A stretch of DNA of 64,000 nucleotides. It comes from Haloplanus sp. XH21. GTDB lineage: Archaea > Halobacteriota > Halobacteria > Halobacteriales > Haloferacaceae. Position numbers and translations under genes: made by a program. Positions 53,903-63,066 of this stretch are shown here, piece after piece. How positions within the stretch are numbered: position 1 is the first letter of the stretch; each line of letters starts with the position of its first letter. A model generated the notes under the pieces. The model made no database searches, was not told where the DNA came from, and saw nothing but the letters and a program-made list of their open reading frames with translations. The stretch is from NCBI RefSeq assembly GCF_023276355.1, contig NZ_JALLPL010000001.1, forward strand, positions 1,426,001 to 1,490,000, read 5' to 3'.

Positions 53903-55258
53903 TCAGAAGGCCCGATCGAGATAGTCCGACGACCACTCGCCTTCCTCGTCGGTCGACTGTTCCCACTCGCTCCGCTTGACTTCGAGATAGGCACCCAGCA
54001 GGTCGTCGCCCATCGCCGAGACGATGGTGTCGTCGGATTCGAGGGCGTCCAGCGCCTCGTCGAGCGTCGCTGGCAGCCGTTCGATACCCCGCTCCGCCAG
54101 TGCCGACTCGTCGAGCGTTCCGGGGTCGCGGTTCAACGGGTCGCCGGGGTCGAGACGGCGCTCGATGCCGTCCATTCCCGCCGCGAGCAACGCCAACTGT
54201 GCGAGGTAGGGGTTGGCCGTGTTGTCCGCGGGTTTGAACTCGACGCGCGTCGTCGCTTCGGGTGCGCTTCGGTCGACGGACGGCACGCGCACGGCCGCTT
54301 CGCGGTTGTCTTCGCCCCAGCAGGTGTAGGCCGACGACCACATCCCCGGCGCGAGACGGTCGTAGGACTCGACGGTCGGCGCCGTCACCGCGACCAGCGC
54401 CGGCGCGTGTTCGAGGAGGCCGCCGACGAAAAACCGCCCCTCCTCGGAGAGCGGATACGGTCCGTCGGCGGCGGCGTCGTGGAAGACGTTCTCGCTCCCC
54501 TCCCACAGCGAGAGGTGGATATGACACCCCGACCCCGGCAGTTCGGGGAAGGGTTTCGGCCGGAAGGTGGCGTCGAGGCCGTGGTCGGCAGCCACCGCGC
54601 GAACCGTCTCGGCGAACCGGACGTGGTTGTCGGCGGCGGCGACGCCGGTGTCGTGGTCGACGACGAGTTCCTGTTGGCCGGGGCCGTACTCGGGGTAGTA
54701 GGCCGCCAGCCCCATCCCCTGGGCCTTGAGCGCGTCGACGGTGTCGAGCACGACGTCGTGGGCGCTTCGCATGCCGTCGGTCGAGAAACAGGTGCTGTCG
54801 TCCAGCGGGACTGCCTCGCCGTCGTCGTCCGTTCGGGTGTAGTAGAACTCGCTCTCGTAGGCCAGTTCGGGCGCGTAGCCCGCGGCCGCCAGGTCCTCCA
54901 GATACTGCCGGAGTTGCGCGCGCGGTCCGGCGGCCCACGGATCGCCGTTCAGGTCGTGGAGTTCCGCGAGCAGGAGGGCGGCCCGGTCGTCGTACGGCAG
55001 GACGGTGAACGTCTCCGGGTCGGGCACCACGCGCACCTCGCCGGCGGGACCGTACCGCCCGTCCGGCGCCAGTCGGTCGAGGGCGTTGAACGACTGCATC
55101 GCGTGCGTGACGTTCGCCCCCTCCTCCAGGACGCCCGGTAGCGACGCCGCGTCGACGACCCGCCCCCGCGGCACGCCGCTGTTGTTGACGAAGACGATGC
55201 GAACCAGCTCCACGTCCTCGGCGTCCGCCCGCTGGAGGACGTCCGCGTTCGTTGCCAT
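53903..55258 (-). CDS. Glutamine-synthetase-family enzyme
   Basis: 451 residues from the ATG at 55258 (MATNADVLQRADAEDVEL). GS motifs are visible but varied: AYESEFYY and EYGPGQQEL for metal binding, SGCHIHLSLW in the His site, NREAAVRVP for phosphate binding, and VEFKPADNTANPYLA. There is no adenylylation loop. The changes from standard GlnA (such as SGMHVHQS to SGCHIHLS) suggest a paralogue, perhaps a gamma-glutamylpolyamine or other gamma-glutamylamide synthetase, rather than the main GlnA. Confidence 0.82.
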   Translation of the reverse strand: MATNADVLQRADAEDVELVRIVFVNNSGVPRGRVVDAASLPGVLEEGANVTHAMQSFNALDRLAPDGRYGPAGEVRVVPDPETFTVLPYDDRAALLLAELHDLNGDPWAAGPRAQLRQYLEDLAAAGYAPELAYESEFYYTRTDDDGEAVPLDDSTCFSTDGMRSAHDVVLDTVDALKAQGMGLAAYYPEYGPGQQELVVDHDTGVAAADNHVRFAETVRAVAADHGLDATFRPKPFPELPGSGCHIHLSLWEGSENVFHDAAADGPYPLSEEGRFFVGGLLEHAPALVAVTAPTVESYDRLAPGMWSSAYTCWGEDNREAAVRVPSVDRSAPEATTRVEFKPADNTANPYLAQLALLAAGMDGIERRLDPGDPLNRDPGTLDESALAERGIERLPATLDEALDALESDDTIVSAMGDDLLGAYLEVKRSEWEQSTDEEGEWSSDYLDRAF

Positions 55259-55334
55259 ACGTTGACACGACACGGGTGCCGCTCATATTCCGGCGTGTCC
55301 CGGCAAATAATTCTTGTTCTCGCGGGCGAACCGC

Positions 55335-56321
55335 TCAGTCGGCGTCGGGCGTCTCCGCCTGTGGAACCGTCACGTCCGGCAGTCCGGCTTCGATCCGCTC
55401 GCGTCGGCTCTCGAACTCCCCTGGTAACACGAGTCGGCCGCCGAGGTCGGCGAGCGGTTCGTCGCTGGTGTAGCCCGGACCGCTGGTGGCGAGTTCGAAC
55501 AGGACGCCGTTGAACTCGCGGACGTACACGGATCGGAACCAGTGGCGGTCGATCTGTGGCGTCGGATTCAGCCCCGCCGACCGGACGGCGTCGCGCATCG
55601 CCTCCTGGTCCGCGTCGGTCGGCGTCTGGAAGGCGACGTGGTGAACCGTCCCGTGCCCTTGCCGACCGCTCTCGATGGTCGGGAGGATGTCGACGTACGT
55701 CCCGACCGGTCCGTCCGCGGCGAAGCGGGTCCGCTCGTCGCCCGGGAAATCGCCGGCGGCCTGTTCGGTGCCGACCTTGTCGAGACCCATCGTCCGAAGC
55801 AAGTCCTGCGTGGGCGTGGGATCGGCCAGCCAGAGCGTCACCGAATGGAACCCGCGGATGGCGTGTTCCGCGGGGACGAACGCCGTCCACGGGGTGGTGG
55901 GGTCGGTCTCGGGGATTTCGACTTCGACCAGTTCGACCGGGAGACCGTCCGGGTCGCGGAAGGGCAGGACCGGCTCGCCGAACCGCTCGAGGCGGTCGTC
56001 GTAGTCGACGCCGTGTCGGTCGAAGCGCTCCTCCCAGTAGTCGAGGCTCCCCTCGGGGACGCGAAACGCCGTCCGGGACACCTGCCCGGAGCCGACCTTG
56101 CCGCGGGACATCCCCGACCACGGGAAGAAGGTCATGCTCGTTCCCGGCGTCCCCTCCGCGTCCGCGAAGAAGAAGTGGTAGGTGCTGGTGTCGTCCTGGT
56201 TGATCGAGCGCTTGACGAGTCGTAGGCCGAGCGTCTCGACCCAGAAGTCGAGATTTCGCTGGGGGTCGCCCGCGATGCACGTGACGTGGTGAATGCCTGG
56301 TGTGGGAGTGATGTCTGCCAT
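55335..56321 (-). CDS. VOC-family ring-cleaving dioxygenase-like protein
   Basis: 328 residues with two glyoxalase/VOC domains: GIHHVTCIAGDPQRNLDFWV at the start and GFHSVTLWLADPTPTQDLL in the second half. Metal-binding residues are His in the first strand and Glu near FELATSGPG. Possible extradiol dioxygenase or glyoxalase-like enzyme; substrate unknown. Same strand as the GS-like gene, about 80 bp away. Confidence 0.83.
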   Translation of the reverse strand: MADITPTPGIHHVTCIAGDPQRNLDFWVETLGLRLVKRSINQDDTSTYHFFFADAEGTPGTSMTFFPWSGMSRGKVGSGQVSRTAFRVPEGSLDYWEERFDRHGVDYDDRLERFGEPVLPFRDPDGLPVELVEVEIPETDPTTPWTAFVPAEHAIRGFHSVTLWLADPTPTQDLLRTMGLDKVGTEQAAGDFPGDERTRFAADGPVGTYVDILPTIESGRQGHGTVHHVAFQTPTDADQEAMRDAVRSAGLNPTPQIDRHWFRSVYVREFNGVLFELATSGPGYTSDEPLADLGGRLVLPGEFESRRERIEAGLPDVTVPQAETPDAD

Positions 56322-56448
56322 TACTGGATATACGGGGCGGGAGGTCTTGAATTCGCGCTGACACCGATGTCACCGGGTGCAGTCGACGCTACTGCGCGGG
56401 CGCCGCCACCGAGAAACCGTTTTGACGCCGCCCGCCCTCGCTCCGACG

Positions 56449-56859
56449 ATGCCCTACGAACTCCGCCCCCACACCGCCGACGTGGCCGTCGAAGCGACCG
56501 GCGACACCCTCGGCGACACCTTCGCCGCGGCCGCCGACGGCCTCGCGGCCGCCACCTGCGACGACATTCCGGACACTGGCGAGCGGTTCACGCTCACCGT
56601 CCGCGCCGAGGGACTGGAGGCCTTACTCTTCGATTATCTCGATCAACTCATCTACGAACGCGACGTGCGGGGCGTCCTCCCGGTCGACAACGAGGCGCGC
56701 GTTCGGGAGACGGACGACGAGTGGGTCGTCGAGGGGAGCGCCCGTGGCGTCCCGTTCGAGGATGTCGACGCGCGCGATGTCAAGGCGGTGACCTACTCCG
56801 AGATGCGTATCGAACGCGTCGACGACGGGTGGGAGGCGTACGTGGTGTTGGATGTCTGA
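56449..56859 (+). CDS. Archease
   Basis: 136 residues from the ATG at 56449 (MPYELRPHTADVAVEATGDT). The family DHTADIGI-like start, EGLEALLFDYLDQLIYER and the C-terminal VKAVTYSEMRIERVDDGW segment are present, with the Asp residues used for metal binding. Archease stimulates and broadens the activity of the RtcB RNA ligase. It lies just upstream of rtcB on the same strand, the classic pairing. Confidence 0.92.
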   Translation: MPYELRPHTADVAVEATGDTLGDTFAAAADGLAAATCDDIPDTGERFTLTVRAEGLEALLFDYLDQLIYERDVRGVLPVDNEARVRETDDEWVVEGSARGVPFEDVDARDVKAVTYSEMRIERVDDGWEAYVVLDV

Positions 56860-56920
56860 CCGCGACCCGCCCGCCACCGAGAGAGTAACGTATTCCCGCG
56901 TCGGCCACGTCGCCCCATCC

Positions 56921-59857
56921 ATGACCACACGCGAGTTCGACGGCGTCCGCCTCGAACGAGTTCGGGAGTTCGTCTGGGAGATCCCGCGGGAGGGCGACAT
57001 GCGCGTCCCCGCCCGCGTCCTGGCGAGCGAGGCGTTGCTCGAACAGATCGGCGACGACAAGACGCTCCAGCAGTTGAAGAACGCGACCCACCTGCCGGGG
57101 ATGACCGGACAGGCCATCTGTATGCCCGACGGTCACCAGGGGTACGGCTTCCCCGTCGGCGGCGTCGGGGCGACGGACGCCGATCACGGCTGTATTTCGC
57201 CGGGAGCGGTCGGCTATGACATCAACTGCTTGCCGGGGGATACCGATGTCAGGCTCTCGTTCGGGCGGCGGCTACCGCTCGAAACGCTCCGAGATCGGTT
57301 CGAGAACGAGGAGGCGGCCGTCGCGACGGGCGAGGAGGTGCTCTCGTCGGATATTCGACTGTTCACCGAATCCGGCGAGAAACCAGTGTACGAACTCGAA
57401 ACGGCGACCGGACGTCAGATCGAAGCGACTGGTGATCATCAGTTCGAGACGCCGGACGGGATGGTTCGCGTCGAGGACCTCTCGCCGAGCGATACGGTGT
57501 ATACTCATCCGTTCGGGGGGCTGGAGCATGAGGATCCCGAGGCGTTCACCGTCCTTTCCGAGGCGGATTTCGCCGACGAGAACCCGCAGATACGCCGGGT
57601 ACTGAAAGACCGCGGGCTGCTCCCGTTGCGGTCGACCGACGACGAGTTCAATCGCCTGCTCAAAATCATCGGATTCCTCCTCGGAGATGGGTCCTACGGC
57701 GGTGAGGGTCAGACGTGGTTCTACGGCGACCCCGAGGAACTAGAGGAGATTCGAGACGACGTTCGAGCCATCGGGTTCACGCCGTCGAAAATCTACGAAC
57801 GCGACCGGTCTCACGACATCGATGGCAACACGTTCGACCGCACGGCGTACAGTTTCAAGACGACCTCGAGGGCCCTTCGGCGCGTGTTCGTCGAATTGGG
57901 CGTTCCGGAAGGGCCGAAGGTGTCGTCTGGGTTCTCAACCCCGGAGTATCTCGGCCAACTCACGGACTGGCAACGGGCGCTCTTCTACTCGGCGTACTTC
58001 GGCGCCGAGATGAACGCGCCGGCCGCCCAGCACGACAAGACCCTGTACTGTCCGAAAGTGTCCCAGACTCGGACCGTCGACACGGAAGCGGCGGGGCGTG
58101 CGTTCTTCGAGGATATGGCGGCGTTCCTCGATGGAATCGGTATCGAGACCAACGAGATCGAGGCGTTCGAGACCGACTCGAACAGTTCGGAACCGACCGT
58201 TCGCCTCAGACTGGGGATCAAAAACGGCTCCGAGAACTTGATTCGGTTCTTCAGCCGTGTCGGCTACCGCTACCACCCCGAAAAGCAGCGGCAGGCGATG
58301 GTGGCCATTCAGTATCTCCGAGCGAAGGAACGAGAGATTTCACGGCGAGAAGCTATCGCTGCCGAGGCGAAGGCACTCGCCGATGGAGGAACTGACGTCT
58401 CCGAAATCGCGGAGCGATTCGGCATCAACGACCGGTTCGTCGAACGGAGCGTCTGGAGCGGTCGAGATAGCCGGCCACGACCGGGGGGCGATTTCCCCGG
58501 CTTCGACGAGTTCCGCGCCGAAACTGACGTGCGGCCCGACGGTGCGGTGGCGACCAAGCTCGAAGCGATTCGCGACGCAGGGACCAAGCCCGTGTACGAC
58601 ATCGGCGTCACCCATGACGCGCATACGTTCCTCGCGAACGGGTTCGTTGTCTCGAACTGTGGCGTCAGGATGATGAAAACAAACCTCACCTACGCCGACA
58701 TCCAGGGCCGCGAGGAGGAGCTCGTCGAGGCCCTGTTCGCGAACGTCCCCACGGGCCTCGGCGGCGGCGGCGTCGTCCAGGGCGACATGGACACCGTGGA
58801 GGCGGTCCTCGACCGCGGCGTCGACTGGGCGGTCGAGGAGGGGTGGGCCGTCCCCGCGGACCTCGAACACTGCGAGGACGAGGGGCGGCGCCCCGACGCC
58901 GATCCCAGCGCGGTGTCGAAGAAGGCGAAAGACCGGGGCAAGAATCAGCTCGGGAGCCTGGGCAGCGGCAACCACTTCCTCGAAGTCCAGCGCGTGACGG
59001 ACATCTACCGCGACGACGTGGCCGACGCGTACGGCCTCGAACCCGACCAGATCGTCGTCCTCATCCACTGCGGGAGCCGCGGCCTGGGTCACCAGACCTG
59101 CACCGACTACCTCCGTCGCATCGAGAAGCGCCATGGCGATCTGTTGGCGACGCTGCCCGACAAAGAACTCGCGGCCGCGCCCGCCGGCTCCGAACTCGCC
59201 GAGGAGTATTACGGCGCGATGTGTGCCTGCATCAACTTCGCGTGGGTGAACCGCCAACTCGTCATGCACCGCACTCGACAGGTGTTCGAGCGCGTGTTCG
59301 ACCGCTCGTGGGAGTCGATGGAGATGGACCTGCTGTACGACGTGGCCCACAACATCGCGAAAAAGGAGACCCACACCGTCGGGGTCGACCCGCAGGGGCG
59401 ACCGGTAGGAGGCGGCGAAGCCGCCGACGGCGAGGACCGCGAACTCTTCGTCCACCGCAAGGGGGCGACGCGGGCGTTCCCCGCCGGCCACCCCGAGGTG
59501 CCCGCGGCCTACCGCGACGTGGGACAACCGATCATCATCCCCGGGAGCATGGGCGCCGGGAGCTACGTCCTCCGCGGCGGCGAGGAGTCGATGAATCTCA
59601 CGTTCGGGTCGACGGCTCACGGCGCCGGGCGCCTGATGAGTCGAACGCAAGCGAAACAGGAGTTCTGGGGCGAGACGGTTCAGGAGGAACTCCGCGAGCA
59701 GGAGCACGTGTACGTCAAGGCCCAGAGTGGCGCGACCGTCGCGGAGGAGGCCCCGGGCGTCTACAAGGACGTCGACGAGGTGGTGCGCGTCTCGGACGCT
59801 CTCGGCATCGGCGACCGCGTGGCGCGCACCTACCCGGTCTGTAACATCAAGGGTTAG
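56921..59857 (+). CDS. rtcB: RtcB RNA ligase, interrupted by an intein
   Basis: 978-residue precursor of a 501-residue RNA-splicing ligase plus a 477-residue intein. The ligase joins tRNA exon halves with GTP and Mn2+. Visible residues are the metal Cys in GYDIN-CGVRMM (at the intein junction), His in LGSGNHFLEVQ, His in IHCGSRGLGHQT, His in YDVAHNIAKKE and the guanylated His in STAHGAGRLMSR. The ATG at 56921 (MTTREFDGVRLERVREFVWE) is the family start; an in-frame ATG at 56852 overlaps archease. It works with archease. Confidence 0.94.
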   Translation: MTTREFDGVRLERVREFVWEIPREGDMRVPARVLASEALLEQIGDDKTLQQLKNATHLPGMTGQAICMPDGHQGYGFPVGGVGATDADHGCISPGAVGYDINCLPGDTDVRLSFGRRLPLETLRDRFENEEAAVATGEEVLSSDIRLFTESGEKPVYELETATGRQIEATGDHQFETPDGMVRVEDLSPSDTVYTHPFGGLEHEDPEAFTVLSEADFADENPQIRRVLKDRGLLPLRSTDDEFNRLLKIIGFLLGDGSYGGEGQTWFYGDPEELEEIRDDVRAIGFTPSKIYERDRSHDIDGNTFDRTAYSFKTTSRALRRVFVELGVPEGPKVSSGFSTPEYLGQLTDWQRALFYSAYFGAEMNAPAAQHDKTLYCPKVSQTRTVDTEAAGRAFFEDMAAFLDGIGIETNEIEAFETDSNSSEPTVRLRLGIKNGSENLIRFFSRVGYRYHPEKQRQAMVAIQYLRAKEREISRREAIAAEAKALADGGTDVSEIAERFGINDRFVERSVWSGRDSRPRPGGDFPGFDEFRAETDVRPDGAVATKLEAIRDAGTKPVYDIGVTHDAHTFLANGFVVSNCGVRMMKTNLTYADIQGREEELVEALFANVPTGLGGGGVVQGDMDTVEAVLDRGVDWAVEEGWAVPADLEHCEDEGRRPDADPSAVSKKAKDRGKNQLGSLGSGNHFLEVQRVTDIYRDDVADAYGLEPDQIVVLIHCGSRGLGHQTCTDYLRRIEKRHGDLLATLPDKELAAAPAGSELAEEYYGAMCACINFAWVNRQLVMHRTRQVFERVFDRSWESMEMDLLYDVAHNIAKKETHTVGVDPQGRPVGGGEAADGEDRELFVHRKGATRAFPAGHPEVPAAYRDVGQPIIIPGSMGAGSYVLRGGEESMNLTFGSTAHGAGRLMSRTQAKQEFWGETVQEELREQEHVYVKAQSGATVAEEAPGVYKDVDEVVRVSDALGIGDRVARTYPVCNIKG
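57227..58657 (+). other. Intein with LAGLIDADG homing endonuclease, within rtcB
   Basis: Intein of 477 residues from Cys1 (CLPGDTDVRLS, 57227) to the terminal Asn (VVSN, 58655-58657), followed by the +1 Cys of the extein (58658). Block B is EATGDHQF, and block F is THDAHTFLANG. LAGLIDADG-type segments are IIGFLLGDGSYGG and FYSAYFGAEMN. A helix-turn-helix (VSEIAERFGINDRFVERSVW) lies before the C-terminal splicing part. Base composition is visibly less GC-rich than the exteins. The penultimate residue is Ser, not the usual His. Confidence 0.92.
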
Positions 59858-60162
59858 CGCGAGAGGCGGACGTATTCGCTTTCGGGCGTCGGCTCGACTT
59901 CCTCGCCGTTCTCGAATCGGACGTAACTCAGATAGAACGGCTCGCCACACCCCGACGCGTCGTCGTCGCGGAGCGTTCCGGCCTCGCCACAGATGAAGCG
60001 CACGCCGTCGGCGTCTTCGACATCCCCCTCGCCGTCGGCGTCGACGTACGTCCAGCCCTCCAGCGGGTAGGGGGTCACCGACCGGTCGGCGAGATACCCC
60101 TCCCGTTCGAGTTCGACGATGGTCTCACACCGTGGACAGTGGTAGGTGACGGAGTAGCCCAT
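59854..60162 (-). CDS. Small zinc-binding haloarchaeal protein
   Basis: 102 residues from the ATG at 60162 (MGYSVTYHCPRCETIVELER). A CPRC knuckle and a second pair of cysteines (FICG and SGCGEPFYLSYV) suggest a zinc ribbon. Acidic; no further domain. The stop overlaps that of rtcB by 4 bases on the opposite strand. Function unknown. Confidence 0.72.
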   Translation of the reverse strand: MGYSVTYHCPRCETIVELEREGYLADRSVTPYPLEGWTYVDADGEGDVEDADGVRFICGEAGTLRDDDASGCGEPFYLSYVRFENGEEVEPTPESEYVRLSR

Positions 60163-60266
60163 GCCCGTCGTAGGGCGGAGCGACACTTATAGGGACGGTC
60201 GCGCCGGTGTCGGCGCAAACGCGCCCTTCGGTACGTTTATTGTTCCGACCGCCGGCGTTTGGTACC

Positions 60267-60500
60267 ATGGGCGGACGACCCCTCGACGTGCTGGAGGCCT
60301 CGCTAGACGAAGAAGTGACCGTACACCTCAAGGACGGCCGCGCGTTTTACGGTGCCCTCGGAGGCTACGACCAGCACATGAACGTCGTGCTCGAACCGGC
60401 CGACGAGGCCGACGAGGACGTCCTCGGTGAACTGGACGTCGAGCAGATAGACAACACAACGATTATACGCGGCGACAACGTCGTGACGATACGAACATGA
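60267..60500 (+). CDS. Archaeal Sm-like (Lsm) RNA-binding protein
   Basis: 77 residues. The Sm1 motif [20 protein letters not shown] followed by HMNVVLE and Sm2 [12 protein letters not shown] are clear. It forms a heptameric RNA-binding ring. It starts at 60267, about 30 nt after a GTTTATTG TATA-like box. Its stop overlaps the L37e start by 4 bases, the conserved Lsm-L37e archaeal operon. Confidence 0.93.
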   Translation: MGGRPLDVLEASLDEEVTVHLKDGRAFYGALGGYDQHMNVVLEPADEADEDVLGELDVEQIDNTTIIRGDNVVTIRT

Positions 60501-60670
60501 CGGGAGCAGGCACGCCGTCTCAGGGCAAGAAGAACAAGACGACGCACGTCAAGTGCCGACGCTGCGGCGAGAAATCCTACCATTCGCGAAAGAAGGTCTG
60601 CTCGTCGTGTGGCTTCGGCAAGTCGGCCAAACGCCGCGACTACGAGTGGCAGAGCAAGGCCGACGAATAA
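60497..60670 (+). CDS. rpl37e: Ribosomal protein L37e
   Basis: 57 residues, too short for many gene finders. [20 protein letters not shown] continues with a zinc finger of CRRC and CSSC knuckles, then [18 protein letters not shown]. It is a basic zinc-binding large-subunit protein. The ATG overlaps the Lsm stop (ATGA), so the two are cotranscribed and probably coupled. Confidence 0.95.
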   Translation: MTGAGTPSQGKKNKTTHVKCRRCGEKSYHSRKKVCSSCGFGKSAKRRDYEWQSKADE

Positions 60671-60763
60671 CGCGTCACCAACCGAGTCGCCGCTTTCGGT
60701 CCCTACGACTTCTCTCGCGCGACAGGTGCTAACACGCCAGTTTATCCCGACTCGTCGACGCGC

Positions 60764-60790
60764 AGCCACGCCGTAATAGCGTGGCTTTTT
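60764..60790 (+). terminator. Hairpin with T tract after rpl37e
   Basis: AGCCACGC (60764-60771) pairs perfectly with GCGTGGCT (60779-60786) around a 7-nt loop and is followed by four more T. It resembles an intrinsic terminator for the Lsm-L37e operon. The T tract ends about 26 nt before the purF ATG, where a leaderless purF TATA box would be expected. Confidence 0.6.
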
Positions 60791-60815
60791 ACCCCGCGCC
60801 ACACTATCAACTGCT

Positions 60816-62294
60816 ATGGCACACGGGCGGGACAACCCTTCCCCGGACGGGATGACCGAGAAGTGTGGCGTCGTGGGCGTTTCCCTCACGGAGCGCGACG
60901 CCGCGCGTCCCCTCTATTACTCGCTGTATGCGTTACAGCATCGGGGACAGGAGTCGGCCGGCATCGTGACACACGACGGCTTCCAACAGCACAGTCGCGT
61001 CGAGATGGGCCTCGTCGGCGACGTGTTCGACGCCGACGACCTCTCACAGTTGAACGGGCCGACGGGCATCGGGCACGTCCGCTACCCCACCTCGGGAGGC
61101 GTCAACGCGTGTTGCGCCCAGCCCTTTTCCGTCTCCTTCAAGTCGGGGTCGCTCGGCCTGGCGCACAACGGCAATCTCGTCAACGCCGGAGAGATCCGGT
61201 CCGAACTCGAGGGGCTCGGTCACGCCTTCACCTCCAACGGCGACACCGAGGTCATCGCCCACGACCTCGCGCGCAACCTGCTGGAGGAGGATCTGGTCCG
61301 GGCGGTCAAGCGGACGATGGGACGCATCCACGGGTCGTACGCGCTGACCATCATGCACGACGAAACCGTCCTCGGCGTTCGGGATCCGGAGGGCAACCGC
61401 CCGCTCTGTATCGGGGAACTCGACGACGGCTACGTCATCGCCTCGGAGTCGGCGGCAATCGACGTCCTCGACGGCGAACTGGTTCGCGACGTGCGGCCGG
61501 GCGAACTCGTCGTCCTCGAAGACGACGGCAGCGGCTTCGAATCCTATCAACTGGTCGAACGCGACGACACCGCCCACTGCTTTTTCGAACACGTCTACTT
61601 CGCGCGCCCCGACTCCGTCATCGACGACGGCCTCGTCTACGAGGTGCGCCGAAACCTCGGGCGCGAACTCTGGGCGGAGAGCGGCATCGAGACGGACGTG
61701 GTAATGCCCGTCCCAGACTCCGGCCGCTCCTTCGCCTCGGGCTACGCCGAGGCCGCGAACGACGACGGCGCCGACGTGGAGTTCGCGGAGGGCCTGATGA
61801 AAAACCGGTACGTCGGCCGGACGTTCATCATGCCGACGCAGGACGAACGCGAACGCGCAGTGCGACTCAAACTCAACCCGATCCGGAGCACCGTCGAGGG
61901 CAAGACGGTCACTATCATCGACGACAGCATCGTGCGTGGGACGACATCGACGCAGTTGGTCGACCTCATCCGCGAGGCGGGCGCCGAGGAGGTCCACGTC
62001 CGCATCGGCGCGCCGCCCATCGTCGCGCCCTGTTACATGGGTATCGACATGGCGAGCCGTGACGAACTCATCGCCGCCGATCAGAGCGTCGACGACATCC
62101 GCGAGCACATCGGTGCCGACAGCCTCTCCTATCTCTCCATCGACGCCATCGCCGCCACCCTCGACCGCTCGCGCGGTGATCTCTGTCTCGGCTGTGTGAC
62201 CGGCGAATACCCCTACGATATCGAGGGCGAACAGACCGATCGCGACGTGACCCGCCCTGCTGTCGGCGGCGAGTCCGCGCCCGCGGACGACTGA
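60816..62294 (+). CDS. purF: Amidophosphoribosyltransferase
   Basis: 492 residues. First committed step of purine synthesis: PRPP plus glutamine to phosphoribosylamine. The N-terminal Ntn glutaminase has the nucleophile Cys in MTEKCGVVGVSL, so a short leader of 4 (ATG 60852) or 16 residues (ATG 60816) must be removed. The PRTase domain has VTIIDDSIVRGTTSTQLVDL. The C-terminal cysteines in DLCLGCVTGEYP may bind an Fe-S cluster as in bacterial PurF. Its TGA stop overlaps a palindromic element. Confidence 0.95.
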   Translation: MAHGRDNPSPDGMTEKCGVVGVSLTERDAARPLYYSLYALQHRGQESAGIVTHDGFQQHSRVEMGLVGDVFDADDLSQLNGPTGIGHVRYPTSGGVNACCAQPFSVSFKSGSLGLAHNGNLVNAGEIRSELEGLGHAFTSNGDTEVIAHDLARNLLEEDLVRAVKRTMGRIHGSYALTIMHDETVLGVRDPEGNRPLCIGELDDGYVIASESAAIDVLDGELVRDVRPGELVVLEDDGSGFESYQLVERDDTAHCFFEHVYFARPDSVIDDGLVYEVRRNLGRELWAESGIETDVVMPVPDSGRSFASGYAEAANDDGADVEFAEGLMKNRYVGRTFIMPTQDERERAVRLKLNPIRSTVEGKTVTIIDDSIVRGTTSTQLVDLIREAGAEEVHVRIGAPPIVAPCYMGIDMASRDELIAADQSVDDIREHIGADSLSYLSIDAIAATLDRSRGDLCLGCVTGEYPYDIEGEQTDRDVTRPAVGGESAPADD

Positions 62295-62375
62295 TACGGA
62301 TTGCTGTCACTGTTTACCACACCGACTGCCAGACTGCGGGCGATCGGTGTGGAAATGACTCGTAGTAATCCACAT
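62292..62375 (+). repeat. Palindromic stop-codon-overlapping element, copy 3
   Basis: Begins with the purF stop (TGATACGGATT). Left arm ATACGGATTGCTGTCACTG then TTTACCACACCGA; the right arm ends in TCGGTGTGGAAATGACT then CGTAGTAATCCACAT. The inner stem CCACACCGA pairs with TCGGTGTGG, whereas copies 1 and 2 use CCGGTGG at the same place, and the outer GGATT pairs with AATCC. Same layout as copy 1, with compensating stem differences. Confidence 0.75.
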
Positions 62376-62458
62376 GACGGATTCTCACGGGCAGAGAACG
62401 GTTCTCAACTCCCGAGAATAGCCCGCGATTTTATTGAATCTGATAGTGTTGGTCGAGT

Positions 62459-63025
62459 ATGGCTAGAAATACGCTCGAATCAACGATCCTCGGACGCGAC
62501 ATCGAGTTCGAATACGCCGAGCACTGGGTCGGTTACTCGCTGTTCTTGCTCCGCCTCGTGATGGGATGGACACTGTTCCAGGGCGGCATCACGAAAGTCG
62601 TCACGTATCTGGACGCCGATCCGTCGAACAACTGGACTGCGGCGGGCTATCTCACCAACCTCCCCGAGGGCAACCCGTTCACGACGCTGTTCGCGAGCAT
62701 GGCGGGCAACCCCCTCATCGACATGCTGAACATGTGGGGGCTGACGCTGACGGGCCTGGCGATCATCCTCGGCGCGTTCCTCCGCTGGAGCGCGTTCTGG
62801 GGCGCCGTGATGATGCTGTTCTACTGGCTGGCGTCGCTACAGGGTGGCCTGCTCGCCGGCCTCCCCATCGCCCACGGCTGGGTCGTCGACGACCATCTCG
62901 TCTACGTCATCCTCCTGTTCGGCCTCGGCGCGTTCGGGGCCGGGCGCATCCTCGGTGTCGACGCGGTGCTCGAAGACACGAGCGTCGTGCGGAACCACCC
63001 CTGGCTCAAATACCTCCTCGGGTAG
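62459..63025 (+). CDS. DoxX-family membrane protein
   Basis: 188 residues, four hydrophobic segments (VGYSLFLLRLVMGWTLFQGG; GLTLTGLAIILGAFLRW; WGAVMMLFYWLASLQGG; HLVYVILLFGLGAFGAGRIL). DoxX proteins are linked to quinone-dependent or thiosulfate-related oxidation in some archaea, but most are uncharacterised. It starts about 28 nt after a GATTTTATTG box (62426-62435), so it is probably leaderless. It follows a palindromic element. Confidence 0.85.
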   Translation: MARNTLESTILGRDIEFEYAEHWVGYSLFLLRLVMGWTLFQGGITKVVTYLDADPSNNWTAAGYLTNLPEGNPFTTLFASMAGNPLIDMLNMWGLTLTGLAIILGAFLRWSAFWGAVMMLFYWLASLQGGLLAGLPIAHGWVVDDHLVYVILLFGLGAFGAGRILGVDAVLEDTSVVRNHPWLKYLLG

Positions 63026-63066
63026 GCGCCGAAAGGGGTTTGGCCCCCATCCCCGTGGTAGTGGAC

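Noticed and set aside
53432-55141. A long plus-strand open frame opposite the GNAT and glutamine-synthetase-like genes.
   Set aside because: It is a mirror frame of GC-rich genes with clear domains on the other strand; it has no domain of its own.
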